A stretch of DNA of 64,000 nt from Clavibacter zhangzhiyongii (GTDB taxonomy: Bacteria > Actinomycetota > Actinomycetes > Actinomycetales > Microbacteriaceae), in assembly GCF_014775655.1 (NCBI RefSeq), contig NZ_CP061274.1:1488001-1552000 (forward strand). Reading direction: 5' to 3'. Shown piece by piece: positions 37,301 through 44,986 of the stretch (positions are counted from its first letter, which is position 1; each line of letters starts with the position of its first letter). The position numbers and the translations under genes are program-made. The notes below the pieces were generated by a model that worked only from the letters and a program-made list of their open reading frames with translations, made no database searches and was not told the origin of the DNA.

Positions 37301-37724
37301 AGTCGGGGCCGAGCAGCACCGTGCCGACCGGGCCGTCCTCGCCGAGGAGGAAGGCGGGCGGCCGGGTGCGCGCGATGCCGGCCTGCGCGCTCCGCGCGGT
37401 GCTCCTGGCCGTGCCGCGCCCGTGGCTCGCGCTGATGAGCCGGCTGAGGGCCGCCCAGCCCTGGCCGTGCGTTCCGCCGTGCGCGAGCACCGTGACCCGC
37501 CCCGGCTGCTCGCCCGTGAGGCCGAGCTCCGCGCCGACGACGGGGGAGACGCCCCGGGCGATCGCGCGGCGGATGTGGCGGACGGCGCCGTAGAGCCCGT
37601 CGCGGTCGGTGATGGCCGCGGCCGACGCGCCCCGCTCGGCGACCTCGTCGACGAGCGCCTCGGGCGCCGACGTGCCGAAGTGGGCGGAGAAGGCGGACGC
37701 CACGTGCAGGTGGGTGAAGCTCAC
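34302..37724 (-). CDS. dnaE2: Error-prone DNA polymerase III alpha subunit
   Basis: An 1140-residue C-family polymerase used in damage-induced mutagenesis. It begins with the PHP domain (VSFTHLHVASAFSAHFGTSAPEAL), has the palm with catalytic Asps in LPDIDIDVESARR, and ends in HhH and OB-fold (SEVVVAGIRIATQTPPMRSGKRVVFISLDDGSG). Length and PHP degeneracy fit DnaE2 rather than the replicative DnaE1 (near 1180 residues or more). The GTG at 37724 gives the conserved N-terminus. A perfect SOS box lies 45 bases upstream. The imuA' and imuB genes that usually accompany dnaE2 are not in the window. Confidence 0.92.
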   Translation of the reverse strand: MSFTHLHVASAFSAHFGTSAPEALVDEVAERGASAAAITDRDGLYGAVRHIRRAIARGVSPVVGAELGLTGEQPGRVTVLAHGGTHGQGWAALSRLISASHGRGTARSTARSAQAGIARTRPPAFLLGEDGPVGTVLLGPDSDVGRAVAAGEHALASRHLAEWARLLPGAIAVEVVCHYTEPGEAASLRHAARMMELAEAHRVPAVLTNAVRYLEPDDALTGDVLDSAGTLRPLGSFRPQPNGQAWLKTPAEMQAIAREIAGTSSLDRRAGEALLRATEELADRCRLDPDADLAWRKPKLPEKQVIGVTGDPDEALWRMAEAGVTERFGHVDEAMRQRVLARMRTELQTITGFGFATYFLTVADVCSLMRDMGVRNQARGSGAGSLVNYLLRISNVDPLEHDLLFERFLGKVRSTLPDIDIDVESARRHEVYHRVFEKYGSNRVTLLSMQNTYRARGAARDAGLALDLDEQQIDFIAKNIWRFNAREFRAVLETKPELKPIADLVRDDPSIDLLVDLTERLDRLPRHISMHPCGVILGDSDLLSTSPVQPSGMGLPMSQFDKDDIDDMGLLKLDILGVRMQSTMAYALDEIHRIHGPRSAVAGGIPVDARYVHRDGRIELDEIPHDDEETFAAIRTTHTLGMFQIESPGQRELIGKMQPDVYEDLIADISLFRPGPMKGNMVAPFLDTKHGITRPDYLHPRFAPFLAPTFGVVIYHEQVIRIFADCMQVSLAEADELRRNMERQDTVVEGAFRERTAAHVDPRSGRRPFSDADVERIWKALKGFGSFGFCKAHGAAFALPTWQSAWLKTHYPAEFLAGILTHDPGMYPKRLLLTEARRMGVPVLPLDVNRSTGVYRVERVEGEATTGRTRIGELGIRLSLQDVHGMSEAELQRIEAGQPFDSITDFYAKAQPSRALLERLAAVGALDSLATSADDLAARGPASRGDVMAFVRRLTARAARPADPAGQLPLFVDDRDLIPRGSPDPDGRERVSAELDILQMEVTEHVLESYRPMLDELGVIPASQLLEVRSGSEVVVAGIRIATQTPPMRSGKRVVFISLDDGSGCSDSTFFDEAQQKAGPMLFGTRLLIIRGRTRRTGERGVSIQAEDAWDLKEMWARWQDARRQGAGGGDGMDDAAQVA

Positions 37725-37768
37725 GCGCGCCTCCCGCGGTGTCCCGCGCGTCCTCCCGGACGCGTCGT

Positions 37769-37797
37769 TCGAACGGATGTTCGACTCGCCCAGTGTA
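37769..37797 (-). promoter_or_regulatory. SOS box and -10 element of dnaE2
   Basis: The minus strand reads TACACT (-10, 37797-37792), seven bases, then the perfect palindrome TCGAAC-ATCC-GTTCGA (37784-37769), which matches the Gram-positive LexA site CGAACRNRYGTTYG. The box lies just downstream of the -10, where bound LexA would block initiation. The same 16 bases and the same -10 recur at 42668-42701. Confidence 0.85.
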
Positions 37798-37824
37798 GGT
37801 CGGCGTCCGCGCGGTCGCGACCCG

Positions 37825-37830
37825 TAGTCT
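37825..37830 (+). promoter_or_regulatory. -10 element (TAGTCT) of the G6PDH-like gene, leaderless type
   Basis: TAGTCT ends six bases before the ATG at 37837. The intervening CGGAGG is too close to the ATG to act as a ribosome site. Confidence 0.45.
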
Positions 37831-37836
37831 CGGAGG

Positions 37837-39204
37837 ATGACCAGCGAACCCTCCACCCTCGTCATCCTCGGCGCCAGCGGCGACCTCACGGAACGCCTCC
37901 TCCTGCCGGGTCTCGGCAGCCTCGTGGCGAGCGATCGGGGGCGACGCATCCAGCTCATCGGCACCGGCCGGAGCGAGCGCGGCGCGGACGAGTGGCGCAA
38001 GACCGTGAAGACGGCCTTCGACTCGGTGGACGCGAAGGGGCGTCGCGCCGCGGGCATCGTCTCGTCCACGAAGTACATCCAGGCGGATCCCACCGACCTC
38101 GACGACCTGAAGCGCATCCTCGACGCGTGCGAGGGCGCGCCCGCGCTCTACTTCGCTCTGCCGCCGGCCATCTCCATCGAGGTGTGCGAGCAGCTGGAGA
38201 AGGTCGACCTGCCGGAGGGCACCACGCTCGCGCTCGAGAAGCCGTTCGGGTCGAACAGCCGCACCGCCGCGCAGCTCAACCGCCAGCTGCTGAAGCTCGT
38301 GCCGGAGGAGCGCATCCACCGCACCGATCACTTCCTCGGCCTCTCCACCGTGCTCAACCTCGTGTCGCTGCGCTTCGCCAACCGCTTCTTCGAGTCGGTG
38401 TGGAGCGCGAAGGACATCGAGAAGGTCGAGATCCTCTACGACGAGCAGCTCGCGCTCGAGGGCCGCGCGGCCTACTACGACAAGTCGGGCGCGCTGGTCG
38501 ACATGATCCAGAGCCACCTGCTGCAGGTGCTCGCCGTCTTCGCGATGGAGCCGCCCGCGAGCATCGACCCGGACGACCTGCGCTCGAACATCGCGTCGGT
38601 CCTCCGCGCCACCGAGGTGTGGGACAACGACCCCATCGCGAACAGCCGCCGCGCGCGCTACACCGCGGGCTCCGTCGAGGGCACGCGCATCCCCGCGTAC
38701 GCGAAGGAGGAGGGGGTGGATCCGGGCAACCAGACCGAGACCCTCGCCGAGGTCACCTTCGGCATCGCCAACGCGCGCTGGGCGGGCGTGCCGTTCCGTC
38801 TCCGCTCGGGCAAGGCGCTCAAGGAGGCGTCGAAGCGCATCGTCGTCACCTTCAAGCCCGTGGCGCACCTGCCGCGCGGGCTGCACGGCTCCGCCCGGCC
38901 CGACCGGCTCGTCATCGACCTGAAGCCCGACGGCATCTCGCTCGAGGTCACCATGGACGGCACGGGCGAGCCCTTCACCCTCACCCAGTCCACGTTCCGC
39001 GCCGAGTTCGCCCAGCCCGAGCTCACCCCGTACGGCGAGGTGCTCGACGGCATCCTCGCGGGCGATCCGCGCCTCTCCGTCCGCGGCGACGTGGCCGAGC
39101 GGTGCTGGCGCATCGTCGCCCCCGTCATGCGCGCCTGGAAGGGCGACCGCGTGCCGATGGCGGAGTACCGCGCCGGATCCGTCGGGCCGACCGCCTGGCG
39201 CTGA
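37837..39204 (+). CDS. zwf: Glucose-6-phosphate dehydrogenase family protein, divergent
   Basis: A 455-residue G6PDH homologue. Cofactor fold: LVILGASGDLTERLLLPGL. The catalytic His227 (IQSHLLQVLAVFAMEPP) and Asp-His of the substrate motif (RTDHFLG, His165) are kept. But the standard RIDHYLGKE reads RTDHFLGLS, so the Lys that holds the G6P phosphate is replaced, and the GDLAKRK Lys is also absent (GDLTERL). The protein is also shorter than typical Zwf (about 490-515). It lies alone, divergent from dnaE2, with no pgl, gnd or opcA nearby. It may act on a different sugar or be a paralogue of the main enzyme. Confidence 0.75.
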   Translation: MTSEPSTLVILGASGDLTERLLLPGLGSLVASDRGRRIQLIGTGRSERGADEWRKTVKTAFDSVDAKGRRAAGIVSSTKYIQADPTDLDDLKRILDACEGAPALYFALPPAISIEVCEQLEKVDLPEGTTLALEKPFGSNSRTAAQLNRQLLKLVPEERIHRTDHFLGLSTVLNLVSLRFANRFFESVWSAKDIEKVEILYDEQLALEGRAAYYDKSGALVDMIQSHLLQVLAVFAMEPPASIDPDDLRSNIASVLRATEVWDNDPIANSRRARYTAGSVEGTRIPAYAKEEGVDPGNQTETLAEVTFGIANARWAGVPFRLRSGKALKEASKRIVVTFKPVAHLPRGLHGSARPDRLVIDLKPDGISLEVTMDGTGEPFTLTQSTFRAEFAQPELTPYGEVLDGILAGDPRLSVRGDVAERCWRIVAPVMRAWKGDRVPMAEYRAGSVGPTAWR

Positions 39205-39285
39205 CCCGGAGCCCGTCGCCGCCGCGCACGGGTGACGGCTGGCTGGGGGTCGTCCCCGGCCGCGGGCGGCGACCCCGTCGCGTCC

Positions 39286-39291
39286 TAGCGT
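39286..39291 (+). promoter_or_regulatory. -10 element (TAGCGT) of the dienelactone hydrolase gene, leaderless type
   Basis: TAGCGT ends six bases before the ATG at 39298. Confidence 0.45.
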
Positions 39292-39297
39292 GAGGGC

Positions 39298-40047
39298 ATG
39301 GCCGTGACGCTCACCGAGATCCCCCTGCCCGCGGCCGGTCCCGGCGCGTCACCCGGCCTGCACGGCGTCCTCGCGGTGCCCGACGGCGAGGGCCCGTGGC
39401 CCGCGGTCGTGGTCGTGCACGAGGCCTTCGGCGTCACCGACGTCATGCGCCGCCAGGTGGTGCGCCTCGCCGAGGCCGGCTTCCTCGCGCTGATGCCCGA
39501 CCTGTTCTCCGCGGGCGGCGCACGCCGGTGCCTGGCGTCCACGTTCCGCACGCTGGCCGCGGGGGAGGGCCGCGCGTTCGTCGACGTCGAGTCCGCGCGC
39601 CGTCTGCTCGTCGGTCGCGACGACTGCACCGGCCGCGTCGGCGTCATCGGCTTCTGCATGGGCGGCGGCTTCGCCCTCGCGGCGGCCTCCCGCGGCTTCG
39701 ACGCGTCGAGCGTCAACTACGGGATGCTCCCCGAGGACCTCGACGGCGTGCTCGACGGCGCCTGCCCGATCGTCGCGAGCTACGGCGGCAGGGACCGCCA
39801 GCTCGCCGGATCCGCCGCGCGGCTCGAGGCGGCGCTCACGACGCACGGCATCGCGCACGACGTCCGCGAGCACCCGGACGCCGGCCACTCCTTCCTCAAC
39901 GACGCCGAGACCGGCCCGCGGCTCCTCCGCCCCGTGCTGCGCGCGGCCGGCATGGGTCCCGAGCCGGCGTCGGCGGCGGATGCGTGGCGCCGCATCGACG
40001 CGTTCCTCGACGCCCACCTGCGCGACGCGGACCGTCCGGCGCTGTAG
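39298..40047 (+). CDS. Dienelactone hydrolase family protein
   Basis: A 249-residue alpha/beta hydrolase of the dienelactone hydrolase type. It has VVVVHEAFGVTDVMRRQVVRLAEAGFLALMPDLF, the cysteine nucleophile in GVIGFCMGGGFAL (Cys120) and the catalytic His in HPDAGHSFLND. The family opens cyclic lactone esters, often in aromatic degradation, but no degradation genes are near, so a general carboxymethylenebutenolidase-like or detoxifying role is more likely. Transcribed alone from a leaderless-type promoter. Confidence 0.88.
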   Translation: MAVTLTEIPLPAAGPGASPGLHGVLAVPDGEGPWPAVVVVHEAFGVTDVMRRQVVRLAEAGFLALMPDLFSAGGARRCLASTFRTLAAGEGRAFVDVESARRLLVGRDDCTGRVGVIGFCMGGGFALAAASRGFDASSVNYGMLPEDLDGVLDGACPIVASYGGRDRQLAGSAARLEAALTTHGIAHDVREHPDAGHSFLNDAETGPRLLRPVLRAAGMGPEPASAADAWRRIDAFLDAHLRDADRPAL

Positions 40048-40153
40048 CGCACCCGGCAGCGCGCCGGGAGGACTCTCCACCGCCCTCGGCTACCCTGTGG
40101 AGGATCCGGGTGCCCGCGCCCGGCACTCCCCGCCCGGCGACGAGAGATCCACC

Positions 40154-41434
40154 ATGCAGCACGCCCCCCAGAGGACCCGCGCCGATCGGGCCCGCGTCCG
40201 CGGCATCGCCCGCCACGGCCGGCTCCGCGCCCCGAGCGCCGGCCGCACCGTGATGAAGGCCGTCGCCATGGTCGCCGCGGTCTCCTTCGCCGCTGCCGCG
40301 TCGATCCTCACCATCGCGTTCTGGGACCTCTCCCGCACCGTGTCCGCGAACCAGGTCGACATCTCCGGCGGCCAGGCCCTCCCGCCGTCGCTCGGCGGCA
40401 TCGACGGCGGCGCGAACATCCTCATCGTGGGCAGCGACAGCCGCGAGGGGCAGGGCGACGGGTACGGCGCCGCGAAGGACGTGGGCACCGCGACGCTCAA
40501 CGACGTGACGATGCTCCTGCACATCAGCGAGGACAGCACCCGCGCGACGGTCGTCTCCTTCCCGCGCGACATGCTCGTGCCGATCCCCGACTGCGAGGGC
40601 CCCGACGGCACGAAGTACCCGGCGAGCGAGCGCGCGCAGCTCAACGAGTCGCTCTCCCGCGGCGGCTTCGAGTGCACGGTGCGCATGGTCGAGGGCCTCA
40701 CCGGCCTCGACATCCCGTACGGCGGCGTCGTCCAGTTCAACGGCGTCGTCGAGATGTCGAACGCGGTCGGCGGCGTCGAGGTCTGCGTGGCCAACGGCAT
40801 CTACGACAAGAAGACCGACCTGGCGCTGGATCCCGGCCTCCACACCCTGCAGGGCAAGGACGCGGTGCAGTTCCTCCGCACGCGCTACGGCGTGGGCGAC
40901 GGCAGCGACATCTCGCGCATCGGCAACCAGCAGGTCTTCCTGAGCGCGCTCGTGCGCACGATCAAGAGCACGGACACGCTGACGAACCCGGCGAAGCTGT
41001 ACGGCATCGCGCGGGCCGTGGTCGACAACATGCAGCTGTCCACGTCGCTCGCCGACCTCGACACGCTCGTCTCGGTGGCGCTCACGTTCAAGGACATCCC
41101 GCTCGACGACGTCGTGTTCCTGCAGTACCCGGGCACGGTGCTCGCCAACGGACGCGTGCAGCCGGACGCGCCGGCGGCCGCCCAGCTCGTGAGCCTGCTG
41201 GCCTCCGACGCGGACTTCTCGTTCGGCCAGCCCGCGGCGACGGACGAGGCGGGCAGCGTCCCCGGCAGCGTGCCGGGCGAGGGCACCCCGACGCCGCCCC
41301 CGGCGGAGTCGGCGGCGCCGGCGGACGGATCCACCCCCGCACCGACCCCGACGCCGACCTCCGAGGTGCTCGACCAGAGCATCACCGGGCAGACGGCGGC
41401 GCAGAGCACCTGCTCCAACGGCCAGGGCCGCTAG
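40154..41434 (+). CDS. LytR-CpsA-Psr (LCP) family cell-wall glycopolymer transferase
   Basis: A 426-residue membrane-anchored enzyme that attaches wall glycopolymers to peptidoglycan. A basic N-terminal tail precedes one helix (about 38-58, VAMVAAVSFAAAASILTIAF). The LCP domain shows ILIVGSDSREG, NDVTMLLHISEDSTRATVVSFPRDMLVPIP, the GFECTVRMVEGLTGLDIPYGG segment and LHTLQGKDAVQFLRTRYGVGDGSDISRIGNQQVFL with its conserved Arg residues. The C-terminus is a Pro/Thr/Ala-rich tail ending near a lone Cys. TACCCT at 40090 region may be its -10. Stands alone. Confidence 0.9.
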   Translation: MQHAPQRTRADRARVRGIARHGRLRAPSAGRTVMKAVAMVAAVSFAAAASILTIAFWDLSRTVSANQVDISGGQALPPSLGGIDGGANILIVGSDSREGQGDGYGAAKDVGTATLNDVTMLLHISEDSTRATVVSFPRDMLVPIPDCEGPDGTKYPASERAQLNESLSRGGFECTVRMVEGLTGLDIPYGGVVQFNGVVEMSNAVGGVEVCVANGIYDKKTDLALDPGLHTLQGKDAVQFLRTRYGVGDGSDISRIGNQQVFLSALVRTIKSTDTLTNPAKLYGIARAVVDNMQLSTSLADLDTLVSVALTFKDIPLDDVVFLQYPGTVLANGRVQPDAPAAAQLVSLLASDADFSFGQPAATDEAGSVPGSVPGEGTPTPPPAESAAPADGSTPAPTPTPTSEVLDQSITGQTAAQSTCSNGQGR

Positions 41435-41464
41435 GCGCGCGCTCCGGCCGGGCGGCGGTCGCGG

Positions 41465-42163
41465 CTAGCGGTCGGCGGGCGCCTCGACCACGCGCGGATC
41501 CGGGAAGGCCGTCTCGACGGCCGGGCTCGCGGTGCCGCGGGCGCGCATCCAGACGAAGAAGCCCGTGAGCGTGAAGGCGCCGTAGAAGACGTACATGAAG
41601 GCGGAGGCGTAGTAGCCGGCGCTGACGAGCAGCGGCACGCCCACGAGGTCGACCGCCACCCAGATGAGCCAGAACTCGACCCAGCCCTTGGCCATGCCGT
41701 AGGTCGCGAGGAGCGAGCCGACGAAGATCCAGGCGTCGGCCCACACGGGCTCGTAGGAGCCGAGCGCGCGGAAGACGGGCGTGAGGAGCGCGGTGCCGCC
41801 GACGAGCGCGACCACGAGCAGCGCGCGCTGGCGGCCGGAGGCCCACCGCGGGACGACGGGCGCGCCGCCGTGCCGGGCCTGCTGCCAGCGGTGCCAGCCG
41901 TAGACGGACACGGCGATGAACATGACCTGGCGCCCGGCCTGGCCGAGGAGGTTCACGGGGTTCGGCGTGCCGAAGACGGCGCCGAGGAAGACGGTGAAGA
42001 GCAGCACGTTGCCGACGATGCCGACGGGCCACGCCCAGACCTTCCGGCGCATGCCGCCGAGGGCGCTGGCGAGGCCGAAGAGGTTGCCGACGATCTCGCG
42101 CCAGAGGATGGTCTGGTCGCCGATGCGGAGCTGCGCGTCGAACAGCCACTCGAGTGCCGCCAT
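41465..42163 (-). CDS. pnuC: Nicotinamide riboside transporter PnuC
   Basis: A 232-residue transporter that imports nicotinamide riboside for NAD salvage. Seven hydrophobic segments are apparent, with the PnuC features ILWREIVGNLFGLASALGGMRRKVWAWPVGIVGNVLLF near the N-terminus, SVYGWHRWQQ and SLLATYGMAKGWVEFWLIWVAVDLVGVPL. The WxxxW and QxW-type substrate residues of helices 3-6 appear present. GGAGGGA precedes the ATG. The 138-base upstream region shows no recognisable NrtR or riboswitch element. Confidence 0.88.
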   Translation of the reverse strand: MAALEWLFDAQLRIGDQTILWREIVGNLFGLASALGGMRRKVWAWPVGIVGNVLLFTVFLGAVFGTPNPVNLLGQAGRQVMFIAVSVYGWHRWQQARHGGAPVVPRWASGRQRALLVVALVGGTALLTPVFRALGSYEPVWADAWIFVGSLLATYGMAKGWVEFWLIWVAVDLVGVPLLVSAGYYASAFMYVFYGAFTLTGFFVWMRARGTASPAVETAFPDPRVVEAPADR

Positions 42164-42301
42164 GCGGGGATCCCTCCGTGCGCCGCGATCCGGGTGATCG
42201 CGAGCGGGACGCCGTGCGCGGCGCCGATCTGGTGCAAGGCGCGGGTGCCCCCGGCTATTCCCCGGCGCGGCGGGGGCGACGGGCGTGCCGGGCCGGCCGG
42301 C

Positions 42302-42625
42302 TCAGGCGAACAGGCGCACGTCGAGCTCCTCGTCCGACGCCGTGACGAGCGACCACCGACCGCGGGCGTCGACGCTGAGGTCGAACGAGCCGTCGACCCG
42401 GCGCGCGCCGGTGGTGAGCGGCACGGCCTCCACGCGCCACATCCGCAGCTCGAGCAGGTGCCCGCTCGCGCCGCGGGGCGCGCGGCCCGTGCGCTGCCAC
42501 CAGTCGACCCGCGCGATCCACCGCTCGGGCGAGCTGACCACGCCGTAGACCACGCCCCGCCAGGTGAACCGCAGCGGGGAGCCGTCGTCCGAGAGCTCGA
42601 CCTCCACGTCCTCGTCGATCCGCAT
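42302..42625 (-). CDS. DUF6504 family protein under SOS control
   Basis: A 107-residue protein resembling DUF6504, a small actinobacterial family usually found beside damage-tolerance polymerase genes. It has the [23 protein letters not shown] strand pair, [12 protein letters not shown] and [19 protein letters not shown] sits nine bases before the ATG at 42625; the longer frame upstream has no support. The SOS box 43 bases upstream, identical to that of dnaE2, argues for a role in the same damage response. Its family name is from motif memory; the function is unknown. Confidence 0.7.
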   Translation of the reverse strand: MRIDEDVEVELSDDGSPLRFTWRGVVYGVVSSPERWIARVDWWQRTGRAPRGASGHLLELRMWRVEAVPLTTGARRVDGSFDLSVDARGRWSLVTASDEELDVRLFA

Positions 42626-42667
42626 GTGCCGCTCCTCTCGCCCGTCGCGCCGGCCGCGCTCCCGCGT

Positions 42668-42701
42668 TCGAACGGATGTTCGAACGTCTGATCCGAGTGT
42701 A
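42668..42701 (-). promoter_or_regulatory. SOS box and -10 element of the DUF6504 gene
   Basis: The minus strand has TACACT (-10, 42701-42696) then, 12 bases on, the palindrome TCGAAC-ATCC-GTTCGA (42683-42668), extended by one more symmetric base on each side. The core 16 bases, including the non-symmetric ATCC centre, and the -10 are identical to those of dnaE2. Confidence 0.85.
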
Positions 42702-42878
42702 GGAACGGGCGCCGACATCCACGAGGGGAGCGGGCGGATCCACCTCACCCTCGACCGGAGCCTGAGGGTCCGGTCCGCATCGGGCGCATCGGGCATGGAT
42801 CGACGGACCCGCGCGTTGGCACCAGGGTCCCGAGGGCGGCAGACGCCCCCTCGTCATCGACACCCGAGGAGGGTCCAC

Positions 42879-43745
42879 ATGACCGACACCACCACCGCGG
42901 CCGGCGCATCCGGCACGTTCACCATCGGCGGCGACCTGCCCGTCGTCCGGCTCGGCTACGGCACCATGCAGCTGACCGGCGAGGGCGTCTGGGGCGCCCC
43001 CGAGGATCCGGCCGAGGCCGTCCGCGTCATCCGCCGCGCCGCCGAGCTCGGCGTCACGTTCTTCGACACCGCCGACTCCTACGGCCCGTTCGTGGCCGAG
43101 GAGCTCCTCAAGGAGGCGCTCCACCCGTACGCCGACGACGTCGTCATCGCCACCAAGGGCGGGCTCACGCGCCCCGGCCCCGGCGACTGGCAGCCCGTCG
43201 GCCGCCCCGAGTACCTGCGCCAGCAGGCCGAGCTGAGCCTGCGCCACCTCGGCCTCGAGCGCATCGACCTCTACCAGCTGCACCGCATCGACCCGGCCGT
43301 CCCGCTCGAGGACCAGATCGGCGTGCTGAAGGACCTGCAGTCCGAGGGCAAGATCCGCCACATCGGCCTGTCCGAGGTCTCCGTCGACGACGTGAAGGCG
43401 GCGCGCGACATCGCGGAGATCGTCTCCGTGCAGAACCTCTTCAACCTCGCCAAGCGCGACGCCGAGCCGCTGCTCGAGTACGCCGAGGCCGAGGGCCTCG
43501 CGTTCATCCCGTGGTTCCCGCTCGCGACCGGCGAGCTCGCGAAGGACGGCGGCCCGCTCGACGCCCTCGCGAAGCAGCACGACGCGCGCGCCTCGCAGCT
43601 CGCGCTGGCGTGGCTCCTGCGCCGCTCGCCCGTCATGCTGCCGATCCCCGGCACCAAGTCGGTCGGGCACGTCGAGGACAACATCGCGGCCGCGGCCATC
43701 GAGCTCACCGACGACGAGTTCCAGGCGCTCACCGACGCCGTCTGA
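42879..43745 (+). CDS. Aldo/keto reductase
   Basis: A 288-residue NADPH-dependent oxidoreductase. Catalytic tetrad residues are visible: [11 protein letters not shown] (Asp and Tyr), IATKGGL (Lys) and YQLHRID (His); [10 protein letters not shown] starts the barrel and [16 protein letters not shown] is the cofactor-phosphate motif near the C-terminus. GAGGAGGG precedes the ATG. It is most like bacterial YdbC/oxidoreductase AKR proteins. Substrate unknown. A perfect 22-base hairpin follows. Confidence 0.9.
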   Translation: MTDTTTAAGASGTFTIGGDLPVVRLGYGTMQLTGEGVWGAPEDPAEAVRVIRRAAELGVTFFDTADSYGPFVAEELLKEALHPYADDVVIATKGGLTRPGPGDWQPVGRPEYLRQQAELSLRHLGLERIDLYQLHRIDPAVPLEDQIGVLKDLQSEGKIRHIGLSEVSVDDVKAARDIAEIVSVQNLFNLAKRDAEPLLEYAEAEGLAFIPWFPLATGELAKDGGPLDALAKQHDARASQLALAWLLRRSPVMLPIPGTKSVGHVEDNIAAAAIELTDDEFQALTDAV

Positions 43746-43755
43746 TCCACCCGCG

Positions 43756-43799
43756 CGCACGAGGGCCCCGCAGGAGATCTCCTGCGGGGCCCTCGTGCG
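43756..43799. terminator. Bidirectional terminator, 44-base perfect palindrome
   Basis: CGCACGAGGGCCCCGCAGGAGA (43756-43777) is followed without a gap by its exact reverse complement (43778-43799). In RNA the central bases form the loop. Located between the convergent aldo/keto reductase and App1-like genes. Confidence 0.75.
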
Positions 43800-43849
43800 T
43801 CGTGGCGACGCCGCCGTCGTGGCGACGCCGCCGTCGTGGCGACGCGGCC
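43799..43849. repeat. Three tandem copies of a 17-base unit
   Basis: GTCGTGGCGACGCCGCC occurs at 43799-43815 and 43816-43832, and a copy with one change at 43833-43849. The array fills the gap between the hairpin and the stop codon of the App1-like gene and is not coding. A copy-number polymorphism is plausible. Confidence 0.8.
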
Positions 43850-43851
43850 CG

Positions 43852-44961
43852 TCAGGTGCCGATGCGCGTGCCGGAGTCGTCGGCGAGCCCGAGGTCGTCG
43901 AGCTGGGCGAGGAGGCTCGCGCCGTCGGGCGCGTAGACCCACGGGATCGAGCTGTCGAGGGCCCGCTTCTCGGCCTTCGCGCGGCCACCGGCGAGCACGG
44001 CCTCACCCGCGGAGAGCTGCCGGATGAGGACGACCTCGACGTTGTCGGGATGCCGCTCCGCGAACTCGCCGTAGAGCAGCTCGTCGTGCTGGCCGTCGTC
44101 GCCCGCGAGGATCCACCGCACCTGCGGGAACTCCTCCGCGAGCCGCTTCAGGTTGAGGCGCTTGTGCTCCATGCCGCTGCGGAACCACCGGTCGACCGTG
44201 GGACCCCAGTCGGTGAGGAGGATCGGGCCCGGCGGGTACAGGTTGCGCGACAGGAACCGCGTCAGCGTCGGCGCGACGTTCCACGCGCCCGTGGAGAGGT
44301 AGAGGACGGGCGAGCCCGCGTGCCGCAGGCGTAGGCGCTCGTAGAGGACCGCCATGCCGGGCGTCGGCGTCCGCGCGTGCTCGTCGAGCACGAAGGTGTT
44401 CCACGCCGCGAGGAAGGGGCGGGGGAGCGCGGTGACCATGACGGTGTCGTCGATGTCGCTGAGGATCCCGGTGCGCACGTCGTCGCCCACGATGAAGACG
44501 GGCGCCTCGACCGTCTCCGAGCCCTGGGCGCGGAGGCGGATCGTGTGCCAGCCGCTCGGCAGGCTCGCCTCGACGACCGTGTCGACGACGCCGCCGCGGT
44601 CGGCGCGCACGTGGTGCTCGGTGCCGTCGATCTCGACCACGACGTCCACGTCGGTGAGGGGCACGCTGGTGAAGCTGCGCCAGCCGCGGACGACCTTGTC
44701 GCCGGCCAGCGCGCGCTTGCTCTTCGGGTCGGTGAGGAGGACGCGGCACAGCACGCGCACCCAGCGGACGGATCCGTATCCCGCGTAGGGGATGACCGTC
44801 GGCTTCAGCCCGCGCTTGCGCGCGCGGCCCTCCCGGATCTCGTGGATCCGGTCCTCGATGCGCGCGGCCCGATGCAGCACGGGCGCGGCGGCGGGCGACT
44901 CGAGGAGCGTGCGGGTCGCGTTCTTCTTCTTCTTCGAGGAGGGGGCCACGCGCTCAGTCAA
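43852..44961 (-). CDS. App1-like phosphatidate phosphatase (DUF2183)
   Basis: A protein of up to 369 residues with the DUF2183/App1 catalytic motif GILSDIDDTVMVT (DxDxT, Asp169, Asp171, Thr173), then YLSTGAWNVAPTLTRFL, LTDWGP and WILAGDDGQHDELLYGEFA, the later HAD-type motifs. In yeast App1 is a Mg-dependent phosphatidate phosphatase. The N-terminus is basic with a KKKK run. The frame opens with TTG at 44961; GTG at 44949 is an alternative, and neither has a clear ribosome site, so the start is uncertain by four codons. Family firm; substrate inferred. Confidence 0.85.
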   Translation of the reverse strand: MTERVAPSSKKKKNATRTLLESPAAAPVLHRAARIEDRIHEIREGRARKRGLKPTVIPYAGYGSVRWVRVLCRVLLTDPKSKRALAGDKVVRGWRSFTSVPLTDVDVVVEIDGTEHHVRADRGGVVDTVVEASLPSGWHTIRLRAQGSETVEAPVFIVGDDVRTGILSDIDDTVMVTALPRPFLAAWNTFVLDEHARTPTPGMAVLYERLRLRHAGSPVLYLSTGAWNVAPTLTRFLSRNLYPPGPILLTDWGPTVDRWFRSGMEHKRLNLKRLAEEFPQVRWILAGDDGQHDELLYGEFAERHPDNVEVVLIRQLSAGEAVLAGGRAKAEKRALDSSIPWVYAPDGASLLAQLDDLGLADDSGTRIGT

Positions 44962-44986
44962 CCAGACCCGGGCGCCCGGCCGGTCG

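Noticed and set aside
33202-38886. One very long minus-strand frame of almost 1900 codons
   Set aside because: Its 3' portion is the FUSC gene; the rest is an out-of-frame shadow of dnaE2, which occupies the overlapping frame with clear polymerase motifs, and of the antisense of the G6PDH-like gene.
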